Below are positions 23,678-48,397 of a stretch of DNA of 64,000 nucleotides, piece by piece. How positions within the stretch are numbered: position 1 is the stretch's first letter; each line of letters opens with the position of its first letter. Both the position numbers and the translations under genes were made by a program. Where the stretch lies: positions 59,727,078 to 59,791,077 of the forward strand of contig NC_134841.1 in the NCBI RefSeq assembly GCF_965363235.1, in the 5' to 3' direction. A model generated the notes under the pieces. That model was given only the letters and a program-made list of their open reading frames with translations. It had not been told where the DNA came from and did not search any database. The DNA comes from Mytilus galloprovincialis (Eukaryota > Mollusca > Bivalvia > Mytilida > Mytilidae).

Positions 23678-23742
23678 ATTTAGGTTCAATCTTTGACTCA
23701 ACTTCACTTTCTAGAGATGACAAATGATTGGTCAGTTTTGAG

Positions 23743-23906
23743 TGTCATCCAAGCCGATCTCTCATCAGGGATTGACACCCAAGCTATACAGGTTGCCTGT
23801 TAAAACAGTTTGTATCTTATTCTTGTATCTAGTGATCGTCTGACACCCAAGCCCAGTACATTGTTTCACAGTTTACTTTCTACAAAACGAATTATGACAT
23901 CCAAGC
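23743..23906. promoter_or_regulatory. Four TGACAYCCAAGC motifs upstream of the MECOM-like 5' exon
   Basis: TGTCATCCAAGC at 23743, TGACACCCAAGC at 23773 and 23841, TGACATCCAAGC at 23895. All are in the same orientation within 165 bp and just upstream of the minus-strand exon. This could be a regulatory cluster or a decayed tandem repeat. Confidence 0.4.
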
Positions 23907-25872
23907 GCACAAAAATGTCATCAGAGGACATTAATTGTAACTCAAAACACGTTAAAACCCGTCTTTTTTCTGAATCAAAAATAAAGAAAAGTTAAACATT
24001 CTTCATGAAAATAAAAAAAGTTTAAAACATTTTAGATTTTAAATCAACTGAATTTTGGGATCAACTTAATTTTCAAAATGATGAGCGTTATTTCTTATGA
24101 ATAAACATTTGATATTTCTCAGTTTCTTCGTGAATTGATAATTGTATCATGCAATTACTTTCTGTTAAACATAAAGTATGACCAAAGTTTATTCCACTGA
24201 TCGAGACCTAGCTTGAAAAATAGCTTTTACTTCGCAAAATATCCTGCGGGATTTACTTGTCTAAAAGTTAGAAACCTCTACAGCTGATTACATTTTTGTC
24301 AACTATTCGTTGTTGATGCCATATTGTTTTTAAATTTTGTGTTAAATTTATTCACAACTTGGGGATATGTACATTTTTTCACTTGACATATTGTATAGAT
24401 TCTTGTCTATATTTTTAGACCTTAATTTTAACCTGAAGATGTCTCCATTTTTTTGTGTGTGTTATTGGGTTGCTGAATCATTTACGTATTCTTTTCATAT
24501 CCTTTAATTCTTGAACATGTTCCATGAAACCCTAATATAATTTAAAAGCATTCTGCGATAAATTGATATACACACAGTGTCTCCTTGGCTTCATGCTAAG
24601 TAACTATAGTCTTCGATTACAGTTCCTGCGACTCTATTCTCAAATAATTCTTACGATACAATTTGGTCGTAAGTAATACTGAAATGTGTATGACTTGAGT
24701 ATAATTTTACTCCTAAGATTAATGTGAAAAGAGCCCCTGAATGTATTTTTCTGTATACAAGTTACATAAGTCCTTTAAATAGATGTTTTTATTTCCACAA
24801 TGACACTCTCCATTCTCTTTGAACGACAAAGTCATATTCTAATCCAAATATAAAGAACGTCAAAATCAAACTTTATTAATAACTTTAATTTATTTCGATA
24901 TGAGTGTAGGAAAAGAGAACAAAATAAAAGTGCGACTAAAAAAGCACGTTTTTTTTACGAATCATTGATTTTTCTCAAATAGATATTTGTTTATGGTCCA
25001 TATCTTGTTCTTAAATAATAACAAAACAATACATATGATTTTAAAAACACATGATATCTATTGTTTGCTTTAAAAGTAAAAATCAAGACTTAGTTAATGA
25101 GAGATGTACGAGACGAAAAACGACTAAAAACATCCAACAGTGGACAAAACACTTCTAAAAATACCAAGATCACCACAAAATATAAACGAGGGGTGGGGGT
25201 GGTGGTGTTTGGGGGGGGGGGCCTCAAATTCTGTGGAAATTAAAAGAACAAACTGTAAATATTAGAAAATTGAAAGAATTGTGAATTTATGTTAAGCTAT
25301 CTATGTCAGTATGTAAGTGTACTAAATATTGAATTGAAGACGCCGAGTATCTTTTTAGCATGGGGTAAATGATTCAATAAGTAAGAAATAATTAAACTAT
25401 TTCTATTGAAAAGACCTTATTTCAAGTCTGTACAACTACGCATGTCTGTCTGTAATGTAAAAAAACTAGGGAATTATTTATAATTTACTAACTGATTATT
25501 GTTTATTCTCGGTCATTGTCTGTTAAAATTGTTTGTACATGTACCACTTTCACTGATGCTATGTCATTGGTATTTTGTTAATGTATATTCTACTATAGCT
25601 ATATTGGCTACAATAAAGTCTTTATTATGATACAATCATATTAGCATTAATTAATCTAGTTTTACTTTTATTAAAGAGGATTATGAATTTTACCTTTGAG
25701 TACAGCTCCGTTTTCATGATAGTAACCTAGTTTTATAATACGTTATTCAAATAAGAAATAAAAATGACAACTAAGACACACATGATGGATCATGAATTTC
25801 AGAGAAGTCTTCTAGTTAGGAGAGATGTTCCGTATGATTTCATTTGTTCCAAAATCAAATAAAACAAGAATG
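23907..25872. other. Gene-free interval
   Basis: AT-rich upstream flank of the MECOM-like gene. There is a G-rich patch at 25190-25222. No exon seen. Confidence 0.5.
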
Positions 25873-26131
25873 TGTCCATAGTACAGGGATGCCGCACTCC
25901 CACTTTCATTTCCCATGTTTAGTGGACCGTAAAATTGGGGTAAAAACTCTAATTTGGCATTTAAATTAGAAAGATCATATCATAGGGAACATGTATACTA
26001 AGTTTCAGGTTGATTGGACTTCATCAAAAACTACCTTGACCAAAAACTTTAACATGAAGAGGGACAGACGGACGAACGGACCCACAGACCAGAAAACATA
26101 ATGCCCCTCTACTATCGTAGGTGGGGCATAA
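25873..26131 (-). mobile_element. Pearl-type element, minus orientation
   Basis: Reverse-orientation relative of the element at 8685, with one core unit (GACTTCATCAAAAACTACC, CCAAAAACTTTAACATGAAG), a short GGACGAACGGAC microsatellite, and the terminal hairpin ATGCCCCTCTACTATCGTAG followed by GTGGGGCAT. It abuts the 5' side of the LINE. Confidence 0.7.
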
Positions 26132-26229
26132 AAAATACAAGAAGGGTAGAAGAATCGTTGGATCGCTTGTTGAAAGTGGGTTGAAATTTCTTCATACAAT
26201 CATCACTGGAGTCTGTCAAATGACTGTGT

Positions 26230-29200
26230 GATGCGCACCTGTATGTGTGTTGTTGTGTCTGTGCTTGTTACTCTCGCTTTCAGTATTCATCACTGGCTAG
26301 CAGCTTGCTGTGAAAAGGAGAGCCGAGTGCGTAAGTCTTTCCTGCCAGTTACAGTCTTTCATGCAGTAAGACCTATGTGGCCCAGATATGGGATCCTCCA
26401 CGAGGTGATAGATGGAAACTGGGTACCTCACGGCCCCAGGAAAAACCACAAGGTCTCGGAGGAGGTTTGGCCCCCTAGATGCAAGGCATGCTAGGCCCAC
26501 CGGTGAGTGGATACGCCCTGGTGTCTGCAAAACAAACCCCAGCTATGGGTAAATAGCCCCACTGGCCTGTGGGTGACTGTGGAAAGTCAAAGGCTATGGG
26601 AAACAACCCAGAAAGAACTCCGGACAGATGCAATCCGTTAGCATGGTAATGCAATCATCTACGGGAAGGACTACCCAGAGAGAAAACCCGGCCCACCAGA
26701 GTGGAGGTTGGACGTTGGGCTAACTATCCAACTCTGTAAAAAAGAACTTGTTACAGAAACCAGAAATGCTGAAGAAACCCAATATTGGTGTACTGCTGAG
26801 GAACCAAACAAACACTTTTGGGGGTAAGCCGAAAGGAAGCCCAAAAGCCGATCGGTTCCATAGTAGCGCCAAAACAGAGTATGTATATAGGATGTTGGAA
26901 TGTCAGAACAATGGCAGACATATCAAAAGCAGCACAAGTAGCGAAAGAAATGAAAAATTATGGTATGGACATACTCGGTATCAGTGAGAGTAGATGGAAA
27001 GGATCGGGTTAAACCAAGCTTCAAAGTGAAGACACAGTGATCTATGTCGGGGATGATGAACATCAAGTCAAGGGAGTAGCCATAATGATGAATGAAAGAG
27101 CTTAGAAATCATTGATGGAATGGACACCAATCAACAAGAGAATGATAAAAGCAAGATTCTTTTCAAAGTATAAGAAGCTGACAGTTATACAAGCATATGC
27201 TCCAACAAATGATGCAAAAGAGGAAGAGAAAGAAGAATTTTACAAACAACTACAAGACAATGTTTCATCCTGCAATAAGAATGATATGCTTATAGTTATG
27301 GGTGACCTGAACTCTAAAGTAGGCAAAGACAATAGCCATATGCAAGAAGTGCTAGGAAAACCATGGATGTGGGACAATTAATGAAAATGGTGAATTATTA
27401 TGCAATTTCTGCCAAATCAACGGCCTCGTCATAACAGGCTCCATTTTCCCACATAAGGAAATACATAAAGTAACATGGAAATCCCCTGATGGAAAAACAA
27501 CAAACCAGATAGATCATATAATGGTACGAGGGGACATGAGGACATCATTATTAGATACAAGAGTAATGAAAGGAGCAGATGTGTATACTGACCACTACAT
27601 AGTAAGGTCAAAGATCAGACTCAAACTGGCAAGAAATAAAGGTGACAAGAACAAATGCAAAACAGGGAGATATGACCTTAACAAGCTAAAAAGTATGGAT
27701 GTAAGGAAAAAGTACAATATTGAAGTGAGAAACAGATTCCAAGTACTAGGATAAGGTGACATAGAAGATCCAGTGTTGAAATATAAAGGTGCAGTAGAGA
27801 TATACACTGAGGCAGCTAAACAGGTATTGGGGAGCAGTAAAAAGATCAGTAAAACATGGATAACCAACAATGCATGGAAAATGGTTGATGAAAGAAAAGA
27901 AATAAAAAATAGATAAGAAGGAACTAGATCGGAAAGATTAAAAGTGAGACTCAACGAAGAATACAAGCAGAAAAATAAAGGGGTTAAGAAAAGTGCCCGA
28001 GAGGACAAAATGAAGTGGTACAATATGATGGCTAAAGATGCAGAAAAAGCAGCAGAAAATGGCAGAAGCAAAGAACTTTATAACATCACTAAAATCCTAA
28101 CAGGTGAAAGAAAGAGGCAAACACACAGGAGTAAAAAGTAAAGAAGGAGAACTGAAAAGTGAAAGAAATGATATACTGAATAGATGGGTAGAACATTTTA
28201 GTGAAGTTTTAAATAGGCAAGACCCTCTTCATCCAATTTCAGAGGAAGATGTAGATATTGCCGAAATTATAATAGACGAGATCGATCTAGGAGAATGGAC
28301 AGTAGCTGAAGTTAAAAGAGCTCTGAAGAAGACACAAAACGGGAAGTCAGCAGGAATAGACAGTGTAACACCAGAGCTTATAAAGGCAGACATCGACCTT
28401 ACAGCAGAGAAAATGGTAGAAATATTTAACAGCCTATTTCTACTATGGGTAGAAGAAAATTGGCCATCAGACTGGAGAAAGGGATTGATTTGTAAGATCT
28501 TTAAGAAGGGCGATATGAAAGATTGTAACAACTGGAGGGGAGTGACTCTTTTACCTGTTTTCAGTAAAGTATTTTGCAGAATGCTAATAGAAAGAATAAA
28601 AGAAGGAAAAGACAAGAGATTAAGGAATGAGCAGGCAGGATTTAGACCAAAAAGAGGAACAACTGAACAGATTTTTATCCTTCAAAACATATTCGAGCAA
28701 ACAAATGAAGGGAGGGCAGCTTTAATAATACTTTTTATAGACTTCGAAAAAGCATTTTACTCAGTCAACCGAGAGAGTCTATGGTATATCATGAAGAGCT
28801 ACGGAATATCAGACAAGATCATAAGAACCATAAAGGAGATATATAAAGGATTTAAGTGTTCTGTCATCGATCAGGGAGAAACATCAGAATGGTTTGAGAT
28901 AAAATCAGGCTTGAAACAGGGATGCATAATGAAACAGGGATGCATAATGTCAGGTTTTCTTTTCCTTCTAGTCATAGACTCGATCATGCGGAAAACAACT
29001 GCAGACAAAGCCAGAGGGATACGATGGAACTTTAATACTGTTCTAGAAGATCTTGACTTTACTGACGAATCGCACTTCTTTCCTAAAAAATTATTGACCT
29101 TGATGAAAAAACACAAAATTAACAACTGAAGCTGAAAGAGTTGGAATGAAACTTAACCCCAAAAAGTGTAAAACTCTGAGATCCAAGCAAACAAAGAGTA

Positions 29201-29850
29201 AAGGGTTGATAACACTATACGACCAGAAAGTAGAAGATGTAGACAAGTTCACATACCTGGGAGCAGTCGTGAACAAAGAGGGAGGAGGAAGTTGTGACAT
29301 CAAAAACAGAATACAGAAAGCAAGAGGGACATTCCATCGCCTAAGAAATATATGGTATGCAAGAGGAATTGGCCGAAAAACAAAAATACACCTATATAAA
29401 TCATTAGGTAGACCTGTATTATTGTATGGCTGTGAAACATGGAAACTAACAAACATTGAAAAAAAGAAACTAAATACCGTAGAACACTAATGCCTAAGAA
29501 AGATCCTAAAAATAAGATGGCAAAGTAAAACATCGAACAAAACAGTAAATGAAATAGCTAACACCAGAAACATCAGTTGGGAAATCAGAAGGAGACGGTG
29601 GACATGTATAGGATATATATTAAGGCGTGAAAGAGACAGCAAAAGCTATGTAGCTCTACAATGGGCACCTGAAGTGAAAAGAACTAAAGGAAGGCCGAGA
29701 ACTACATGGAGAAGAACAACAGAGAGAGAAAGAAACCAACAAGGATGGACAAGTTGGAACGTAGCGGCAAAAGATAGAAAAGGATGGAAAAGCAGCGTGG
29801 AGGCCTTATGCGACTTCTGGCGCGGAGAGAATTAAGGTTAAGGTTAGGAA
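26230..29850 (+). mobile_element. RTE/BovB-type LINE, decayed
   Basis: A GC-richer 5' region (26230-26880) precedes the ORF remnant, and the 3' end carries the short tail AAGGTTAAGGTTAGG, as RTE-type LINEs often do with simple repeats. The clade is inferred from the 'endonuclease-reverse transcriptase / CFDP2-like' protein pattern. The 5' boundary is uncertain. Confidence 0.8.
26881..29835 (+). pseudogene. APE endonuclease-reverse transcriptase of an RTE-type LINE, inactive
   Basis: Endonuclease motifs in order: IGCWNVRTM, LGISESRWKGSG, VIQAYAPTND, MGDLNSKVG, QIDHIMVRGD and a TDH motif. Reverse transcriptase at 28104-29129: DWRKGLICKIFKKGD, WRGVTLLPVFSKVF, EQAGFRPKRGTTEQIF and FIDFEKAF (first catalytic Asp kept). 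The second catalytic box reads LDFTDE instead of FADD and is followed by lost sequence. C-terminal part from 29146, ending at TAA 29833-29835 (KGRPRTTWRRT). Disabled by in-frame stops near 27010, 27102, 27752 and 27914, frameshifts near 27375, 28135 and 29100, and an 18-bp tandem duplication at 28913-28948 (KQGCIM twice). Normal role: target nicking and reverse transcription at the chromosome. Confidence 0.88.
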
Positions 29851-30387
29851 TCATTACTGGAAGATTTTATATTATTTCCTCTCATATCCAAGTATTGTTG
29901 GTACAGACACAATGTGAAATGGAGCAAAGAAAAAGCTTTTTCTTTCAGATTTATTTTAATTTACAAGAACGTATTATTTTCTCTATTTAAAAAAAAACAT
30001 CGCAGGCCGTACTTTGACCTATAATTGTTAACTTTATATACATTGTAATTGGATGAAGGGCTGTTTCATTGGTACTCATACCACATCTTCTTATTTACAT
30101 CCAATGACAAAATAGGATTCTGCGTACAGGAATGTAATTTTTAAAAAAAGATAATAAATTGTTTTACGATAATATAGAGGCATACAGCTGCCATCGAAAT
30201 GACCAGTTCCCCAGATAATTATTTCGGCAAATTGATATTTAATCACGATAAGTCATCATTTTATCTCGATATGTAGACTTTATTATCTCAACAAGTCGAC
30301 ATTATGTATGCGTATATTACCCTCGTTTTAATACTTATAATCCAAGATGGCGATATAACTTTTAGCGAGAAAATGCTTTATTTCTCA
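29851..30387. other. Gene-free interval
   Basis: 29995-30095 carries a minus-orientation R1-like tail (GACCTATAATTGTTAAC, TGGTACTCATACCACATC). The rest is AT-rich with TCTCGATA/CGATAAG words. Nothing coding. Confidence 0.5.
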
Positions 30388-30755
30388 GTACTGCGATTTA
30401 TTTTTTTCGACAAAATGCCTAACAAGGCATTTAGGCGCTTTGTTTTTTATCGCCTTAAAAATAAATCGTCTTAAATAACGCGACATATTTTCAAAACGAG
30501 AAAAAAAAATTACGATTAATTTATAAGTCAATAAAAATATCATGCAATAATAATAAATTGCCTTTTTTTTCTTATTACTGCGATTTATTTTTTTCGACAA
30601 AATGCCTAACAAGGCATTTAGCCGATTTGTTTTTTATCGCCATAAAAATAAATCGTTTTAAATAACGCGACAAATTATCAAAACGAGAAAACATTTTAAG
30701 ATTAATTCATAAGTCAATAAAAATATCATGCAATAATAATAAATTGCCTTTTTTT
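30388..30755. repeat. Tandem duplication of a ~184-bp hairpin-forming unit
   Basis: Two head-to-tail units (about 30388-30571 and 30572-30755) share CTGCGATTTATTTTTTTCGA, AATGCCTAACAAGGCATTTA and TATCATGCAATAATAATAAA. Each unit holds an inverted pair CGATTTATTTTT / AAAAATAAATCG around the smaller palindrome TGCCTAACAAGGCA. No coding. Confidence 0.8.
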
Positions 30756-31007
30756 CTTCGATATATTGTTTTATAAAGCAACAAATTGTTTTAAATTAAG
30801 GCGAGCAACGGGAAAGTTTTCAGCTAAATCGAGATAAATATGGCACGATTTTAACCTGTTCATTTTCATTTTGATTTTGGAAGGACCAGGTCGCCATCAC
30901 ATTTGGGCATTTTATTTCAAGCAAATGGAGGTAAGATAAGAAACAAGAAACAATTTATTAAATGAAATCTCGCCGCGATATAGCCTTGTTGTGCTCATGT
31001 GGCGTTA

Positions 31008-31037
31008 AACAAACAACAATCAATCAATCAATCAATC
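31008..31037 (+). repeat. (ATCA)n microsatellite
   Basis: AACAATCAATCAATCAATCA, a short tetranucleotide tract next to a CGTTAAACAAACAAC word. Confidence 0.8.
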
Positions 31038-31467
31038 TTTAAGTTATTGTTGTAAAAAAACTTCTATAAAAAGGCTTTTACACGTGTCTGCCGTAGTATA
31101 CACACGTTAGGGGAATTAAGTTTTTGGTGCATAAAAAACCCAACCCTTTTTCCCCAGCTGTGAAAGTATAATGGTCGCTTTAAAAAATAATCAGGTTTGA
31201 CTATAAATTAACATAGGGTGTCACGAAATTTACGTTGAAGAGAGCCAGTCGAGTTCTAATTTTTTTAATTCACAGTTGCGGCAAAATAAGATCCTTTGAT
31301 GTTTTAACTCTGAGACACCACAAATTCATTTGAACTATATAGACCCCCTCCCCCCTATATAAAGTTCCAATGACTGTTCTTGTGACTATTGTTACTTTGA
31401 AGTTTTCAGTGAGAAAAAAAATCTCGTGCAGTACTAAAAAAATGACGGGGCAGATTAATTATTGTTC

Positions 31468-32425
31468 GGTTAATATAAAAAAGAAGATGTGGTGTAATTG
31501 CCAATGAGACAACTCTTCACAAGAGACCAAATGACACAGAAATTAACAACTATAATAGGTCACCGTACGACCTTTAACAATGATCAAAGCCCATACCGCA
31601 ATGTTTTTGTATGTGCAGTACACAGTACAAAGACGACAAATTTTATCAGTGTTTCGGCTGTTTTCTGTTCTTTAGTCAGGTTGTTGTCTCTTTGACACAT
31701 TCCCAATTTCCATTCTCAGATTAAGTAAACAAAAATTTCCCTCTATGATATATATAAAAAAGAAGATTTGGTGTAATTGCCAATGAGACAACTCTAAACA
31801 AGAGACCAAATGACACAGAAATTAACAACTATAGGTAACCGTACGGCCTTCAACAATGAGCAAAGCCCATACCGCATAGTCAGCTATAAAAGGCCCCGAA
31901 ATAACAAATGTAAAACAATTCAAACGAGAAAACTAACGGCCAAATTAATGTACAAATAAATGAACGAAAAACAAATACATGTAACACAGCAACAAACGAC
32001 AACCACTGAATTACAGGCTCCTGACTTGGGACAGGCACATACATACATAATGTGGCGGGGTTAAACATGTTAGCGGGATCCCAACCCTCCCCCTAACCTG
32101 GGACAGTGGTGAAACAGTACAACATAAGAACGAAAGAACATGACACAGAAATTACCAATTATAGGTCACCGTACGCGTACGGTACAAAACCAATACCGCA
32201 TAGTCAGCTATAAAAGGCCCTAAATGACAAATGTAACACAATGAACAAAACATAAATATGTAACACAACAACAAACGACAACCACTGAATTACAGGCTCC
32301 TGACTTAGGACAGGCACATACATACATTATGTGGCGGGGTTAAACATGTTAGCGGGATCCCAACCCTCCCCCTAACCTTGGACAGTGGTGTAACAGTACA
32401 ACATATAGGAACGAACTATAAAAAT
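31468..32425 (+). repeat. Three R1-family copies in tandem
   Basis: Copy a (about 31468-31690) is truncated. Copy b (31748-32105) is near full length, from AAAAAAGAAGATTTGGTG through GCCAATGAGACAACTC, CCGTACGGCCTTCAAC, CATAGTCAGCTATAAAAGGC and GGCGGGGTTAAACATG to GGGACAGTGGTGAAAC. Copy c (32120-32420) repeats most of b. Same-orientation tandem copies suggest insertion into self or segmental duplication. No ORF. I recognise this family as abundant in mussels (memory). Confidence 0.7.
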
Positions 32426-32677
32426 CAGTTGAAAAAGGCTTAACACATCAGATGGATAGAAATACATCTAACAAAAACAGAGTGGCTCAGCACTTATACA
32501 TCCCAACAACAAAAAGACTATTGGGGAATATTGTCCCTTGTACACTCACAAGCTCGTGCAATAATATTAAATTCTACTCCGGACAATTCCCCAATATTCA
32601 TACAATAACCCTACATAATATAGGATTCGTTTTCTGAGACAAGTGCCTGTGCCGCCATATATACATGTCTGGATCAC

Positions 32678-33203
32678 AGGGGCCGGTAACATACTGTTTG
32701 AAAAAAAAATGTTTACACTGATATGTAATAATACGTATTATTATACTTTACTATAGTAACCACTATAATAAAATAACCTTCACAAATAACCCCTCTTTCC
32801 CGCGGGTAACTGCGCATAGGCAGAATAACTGTTAGGGAATATGCACGTTGTCAAAATAACCCCATATTTCCCGCGGGCAACTGCGCGTATGCAAAATAAC
32901 TGTGTGGGAATGAGCGCGTAGGCAAAATAACTCATTTGGTGGCAATTTGCACGACGTCTTTCAAATAACAACTTAACGTTCAGTTCAGTATAATAATACA
33001 GTTATGGCCTTTATAAAAGTTAATATCCAAAATTATTAAATCTCGAAAAAGATTATTTTCCCTCGGTCCTACGGACCTCGAGGAAAATAACTCTTTTCTC
33101 GATTTAATAATTTTGGATATTAAAACTTTTGATGAAGGCCATAATTGTATATTATTACATATCAGTGTAATTTTTTTTTTCAAACAGTATGTTACCGGCC
33201 CCT
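32678..33203. mobile_element. TIR element with nested palindrome
   Basis: Perfect 23-bp inverted ends begin AGGGGCCGGTAACATACTGT (32678-32700; complement at 33181-33203) and extend imperfectly to ~55 bp (ACACTGATATGTAATAATA). Inside, 32800-32960 has about two 66-bp direct units (TTTCCCGCGGG, AACTGCGC, CAAAATAAC). 32986-33159 is a second long palindrome centred on GGTCCTACGGACC and overlapping the right end. No ORF and no convincing target duplication. Confidence 0.8.
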
Positions 33204-33423
33204 ATGATATGGATCATGTGGATGATCGTACCTGGGGACAGTCAATACAGATCGTTTCATTCCCCTTTCACCGAATATTCCTCTGTGAGTTCCATCAAAT
33301 GCGCTACAGTAGATATGTATAATCAGGTATATTTTAGTTACTATAAAAATAACAAAATAAATAACATATGTATATAAATTGAATATCCGAATATTTTGTT
33401 TTGTGAAGGAGGGCGCACAAGAG

Positions 33424-33452
33424 AATATATATATATATATATATATATATAG
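33424..33452. repeat. (AT)n microsatellite
   Basis: About 14 AT dinucleotides. Confidence 0.9.
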
Positions 33453-34481
33453 TAGTATGATTTCTGTCTTTGGGGGCCACGGGGGGTAACTTCGATTTTA
33501 TTTGGTAGGAGTGTGCCATTTTTGCCATTAAAAACTGTACCCATTCTTATATAGCATACACTGAAATTGGGAAAAAACGAATGTAAGGAAAAAAATCACA
33601 GGAAAAAAGTCACATACAAAAAAATCAGGGATAAAAAGTCAGAGGAAAAAAAGTCGTGCAACTTTATTTTGAGATATTTTGTCTGCTTTTTCTTACAAAA
33701 CTTATTTTATTTAAATTTCTTTTTGATTTTATTAATAAATAAGATGTTGTTCAACTTTGTATTCTTTTGTAAAGGGAAAAATTATCTTAAACTGAATAAT
33801 TATAGCTCTTTATCATTTAAGCATTGTGATAAAGATTGAACTGAATTTTCTGCAATATAAACACTTGAAACTGCTTGAGAGAGGGAATTTATTTGCATCC
33901 CAAAAAATACAGAATAAGAAAAAAAGAATCACATGTAAAGAGAATAAATAATAATACATTGTGGCCTTTACATGTAGATGATTTCCAACCTTTTGAAATG
34001 AAGAAATACAAAAATTCTATTTCAATCTTTAAACAAAACTTATACACATGTAGACAACTTCAATGGGAAAAAAAACAATTCACCTGTACAGGTAAAGTAC
34101 TGATGCAGGATAACATTTACACACCTTTTAAATAAATAGATAAAAAATAATGAAACTGATTAGCTTGACCACCAGTCCATGGTTTATGACCCCAATAAAT
34201 GGCCAACATCCCAGGTTTTATGACCCCTCAAATAAATGGTCACCATTTGATGCGACTATAGCAGATGTTGACCATATACTAAGAGTTTGTTCCAGGTTGT
34301 ACTCTGGGTTGTACTGTAAGAGGGAGGTAGGGGGTCTCAAGAATTTTTTGGGATGAGTTTTTTATTTTCACTTTTTGCGTGGTGGTTTATTTTTTGTGCA
34401 CACGACCATTTATTTTCAACCTCATTTAAAACTAATTCCCCTCTTGTCATGCCAGATTATTTTTTTCCTGACAATTGGGCT

Positions 34482-35262
34482 CAAGTTATTAGGGCCCCGC
34501 CAAAGGCGGGTCGCCCTATAGTGATCAGTCCGTCCGTCCGTCCGTCCATAACAAAATCTTGTCCGCTCCATATCTTGAAAACCGTTATTTTTTCAAAGTT
34601 TATACTTCACATTTATATTGACCAACACCAGAGGGTGTGTCATAATGTATGTTCAACTTTGTAGGTCAAAGGTCAAGGACAAAAACTTAGGTTTTAGTAT
34701 AGAACCCCATGTCCTATGGGAAAGATCCTGTCCGCTCCATATCTCAAGAACTGTTATGATTTCAAAATTATACTTCACATGTATATTGACCAATACCAGA
34801 GAGTGTGTCATAATGTATGTTCAACTGTGTAGGTCAAAGGTCAAGGTCAAATACTTAGGTTTTGGTATAGAACCCCATGTCCTATGGGAAAGATCCTGTC
34901 CGCTCCATATCTTGAGAACCATTATGATTTCAAAGTTTATACTTAACATGTATATTAACCAACACAAGAGTTGTGTTATAATGTTTGTTCAAATTTGTAG
35001 GTCAACGGTCAAGGTCAAAAATTTAGATTTTATTATGGAACCCCATGACCTATGGGAAAGATCCTGTCCGCTCCATACCTTGAGAACCATTAGGATAAGT
35101 TTGTACTTGACATGTTTATTAAGCAACAATTTTGTAGGTCAAAGGTCAAGGTAAAACACTTACAGTTGGGAATCCCATGTCCTATGGTGAAGATTGTGTC
35201 TGTTATTGACAGCGGGCCCACAGTGATGGCTCCCAATGGCCATCTCACTGATATCTAGTTAT
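34482..35262 (+). mobile_element. Pearl-type element with four core units
   Basis: 5' hairpin GCCCCGCCAAAGGCGGG, a GTCC tetranucleotide tract at 34527-34547, then about four tandem ~170-185 bp units (TGTCCGCTCCATATCTTGA, AGGTCAAAGGTCAAGG, GAACCCCATGTCCTATGGG), ending with a hairpin-like ATGGCTCCCAATGGCCAT. The 178-residue ORF across it is the translated tandem unit, not a gene. Confidence 0.8.
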
Positions 35263-35532
35263 TTTCAGCTTTTTTCAGGACAAGTTATTTATTATTCAAA
35301 ATCCTCCTGGCCCTCAACATGGTCGTCCCCTTAAATAGTGTTTGAAGGTAGAATTTGCTAGATATTTTAATTTTTCTAATTTTGCCTTTTATAAAGAACT
35401 TCTAATATGAAGCCTAAATACTTTTAAGCATTTTATCAAATTACTTTGAACTCATTTTCAACTTAGTAAAAAAGCTTGAAAAGTTGTATCCCTGTGTTTA
35501 AAAGTAATAAAAACTTTTTAAATGCATTTTTA

Positions 35533-35690
35533 GCTCACCTAGCCTAAAAGGCCATGTGAGCTTATGCCATCACTTGGCGTCGTCTGTCATCCGTTGTCCG
35601 TCGTCGTAAACTATTTCAAAGATCTTGGATCTTCTCTGAATCGCATTTATCCATACTCATAGTTGACTAAAGACTATATTATCATACAAA
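35533..35690 (+). mobile_element. Pearl-type element, 5' fragment
   Basis: AGCTCACCTAGCC/AAAAGGCCATGTGAGCT hairpin, CATCACTTGGCG, then a TCCGTCGTC-like tract, cut off within the first core unit. It ends about 70 bp before the first CIDE-N exon. Confidence 0.65.
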
Positions 35691-35756
35691 AATCACGTTT
35701 CTATACATAGAAGTCCATACATAAAGTATACCTGAGTTTGATTGCATTTTTTTAAG

Positions 35757-48337
<12,581 letters not shown>

Positions 48338-48397
48338 ATTCTAGATATTGGACACAAAACAATGTTTTTGAGAAATAATAATATGTAGTTTAAAGAG

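Noticed and set aside
27595..28071. 158-residue minus-strand ORF
   Set aside because: Antisense shadow of the LINE coding strand. The plus strand carries the recognisable endonuclease-RT protein.
29832..29850. Telomere-like TTAAGGTTAAGGTTAGG
   Set aside because: Only two to three imperfect units, at the end of an RTE LINE; best explained as its 3' tail.
34618..35154. 178-residue ORF with internal repeats
   Set aside because: Translation of the tandem core of a pearl-type element. The repeats follow DNA units, not a protein.
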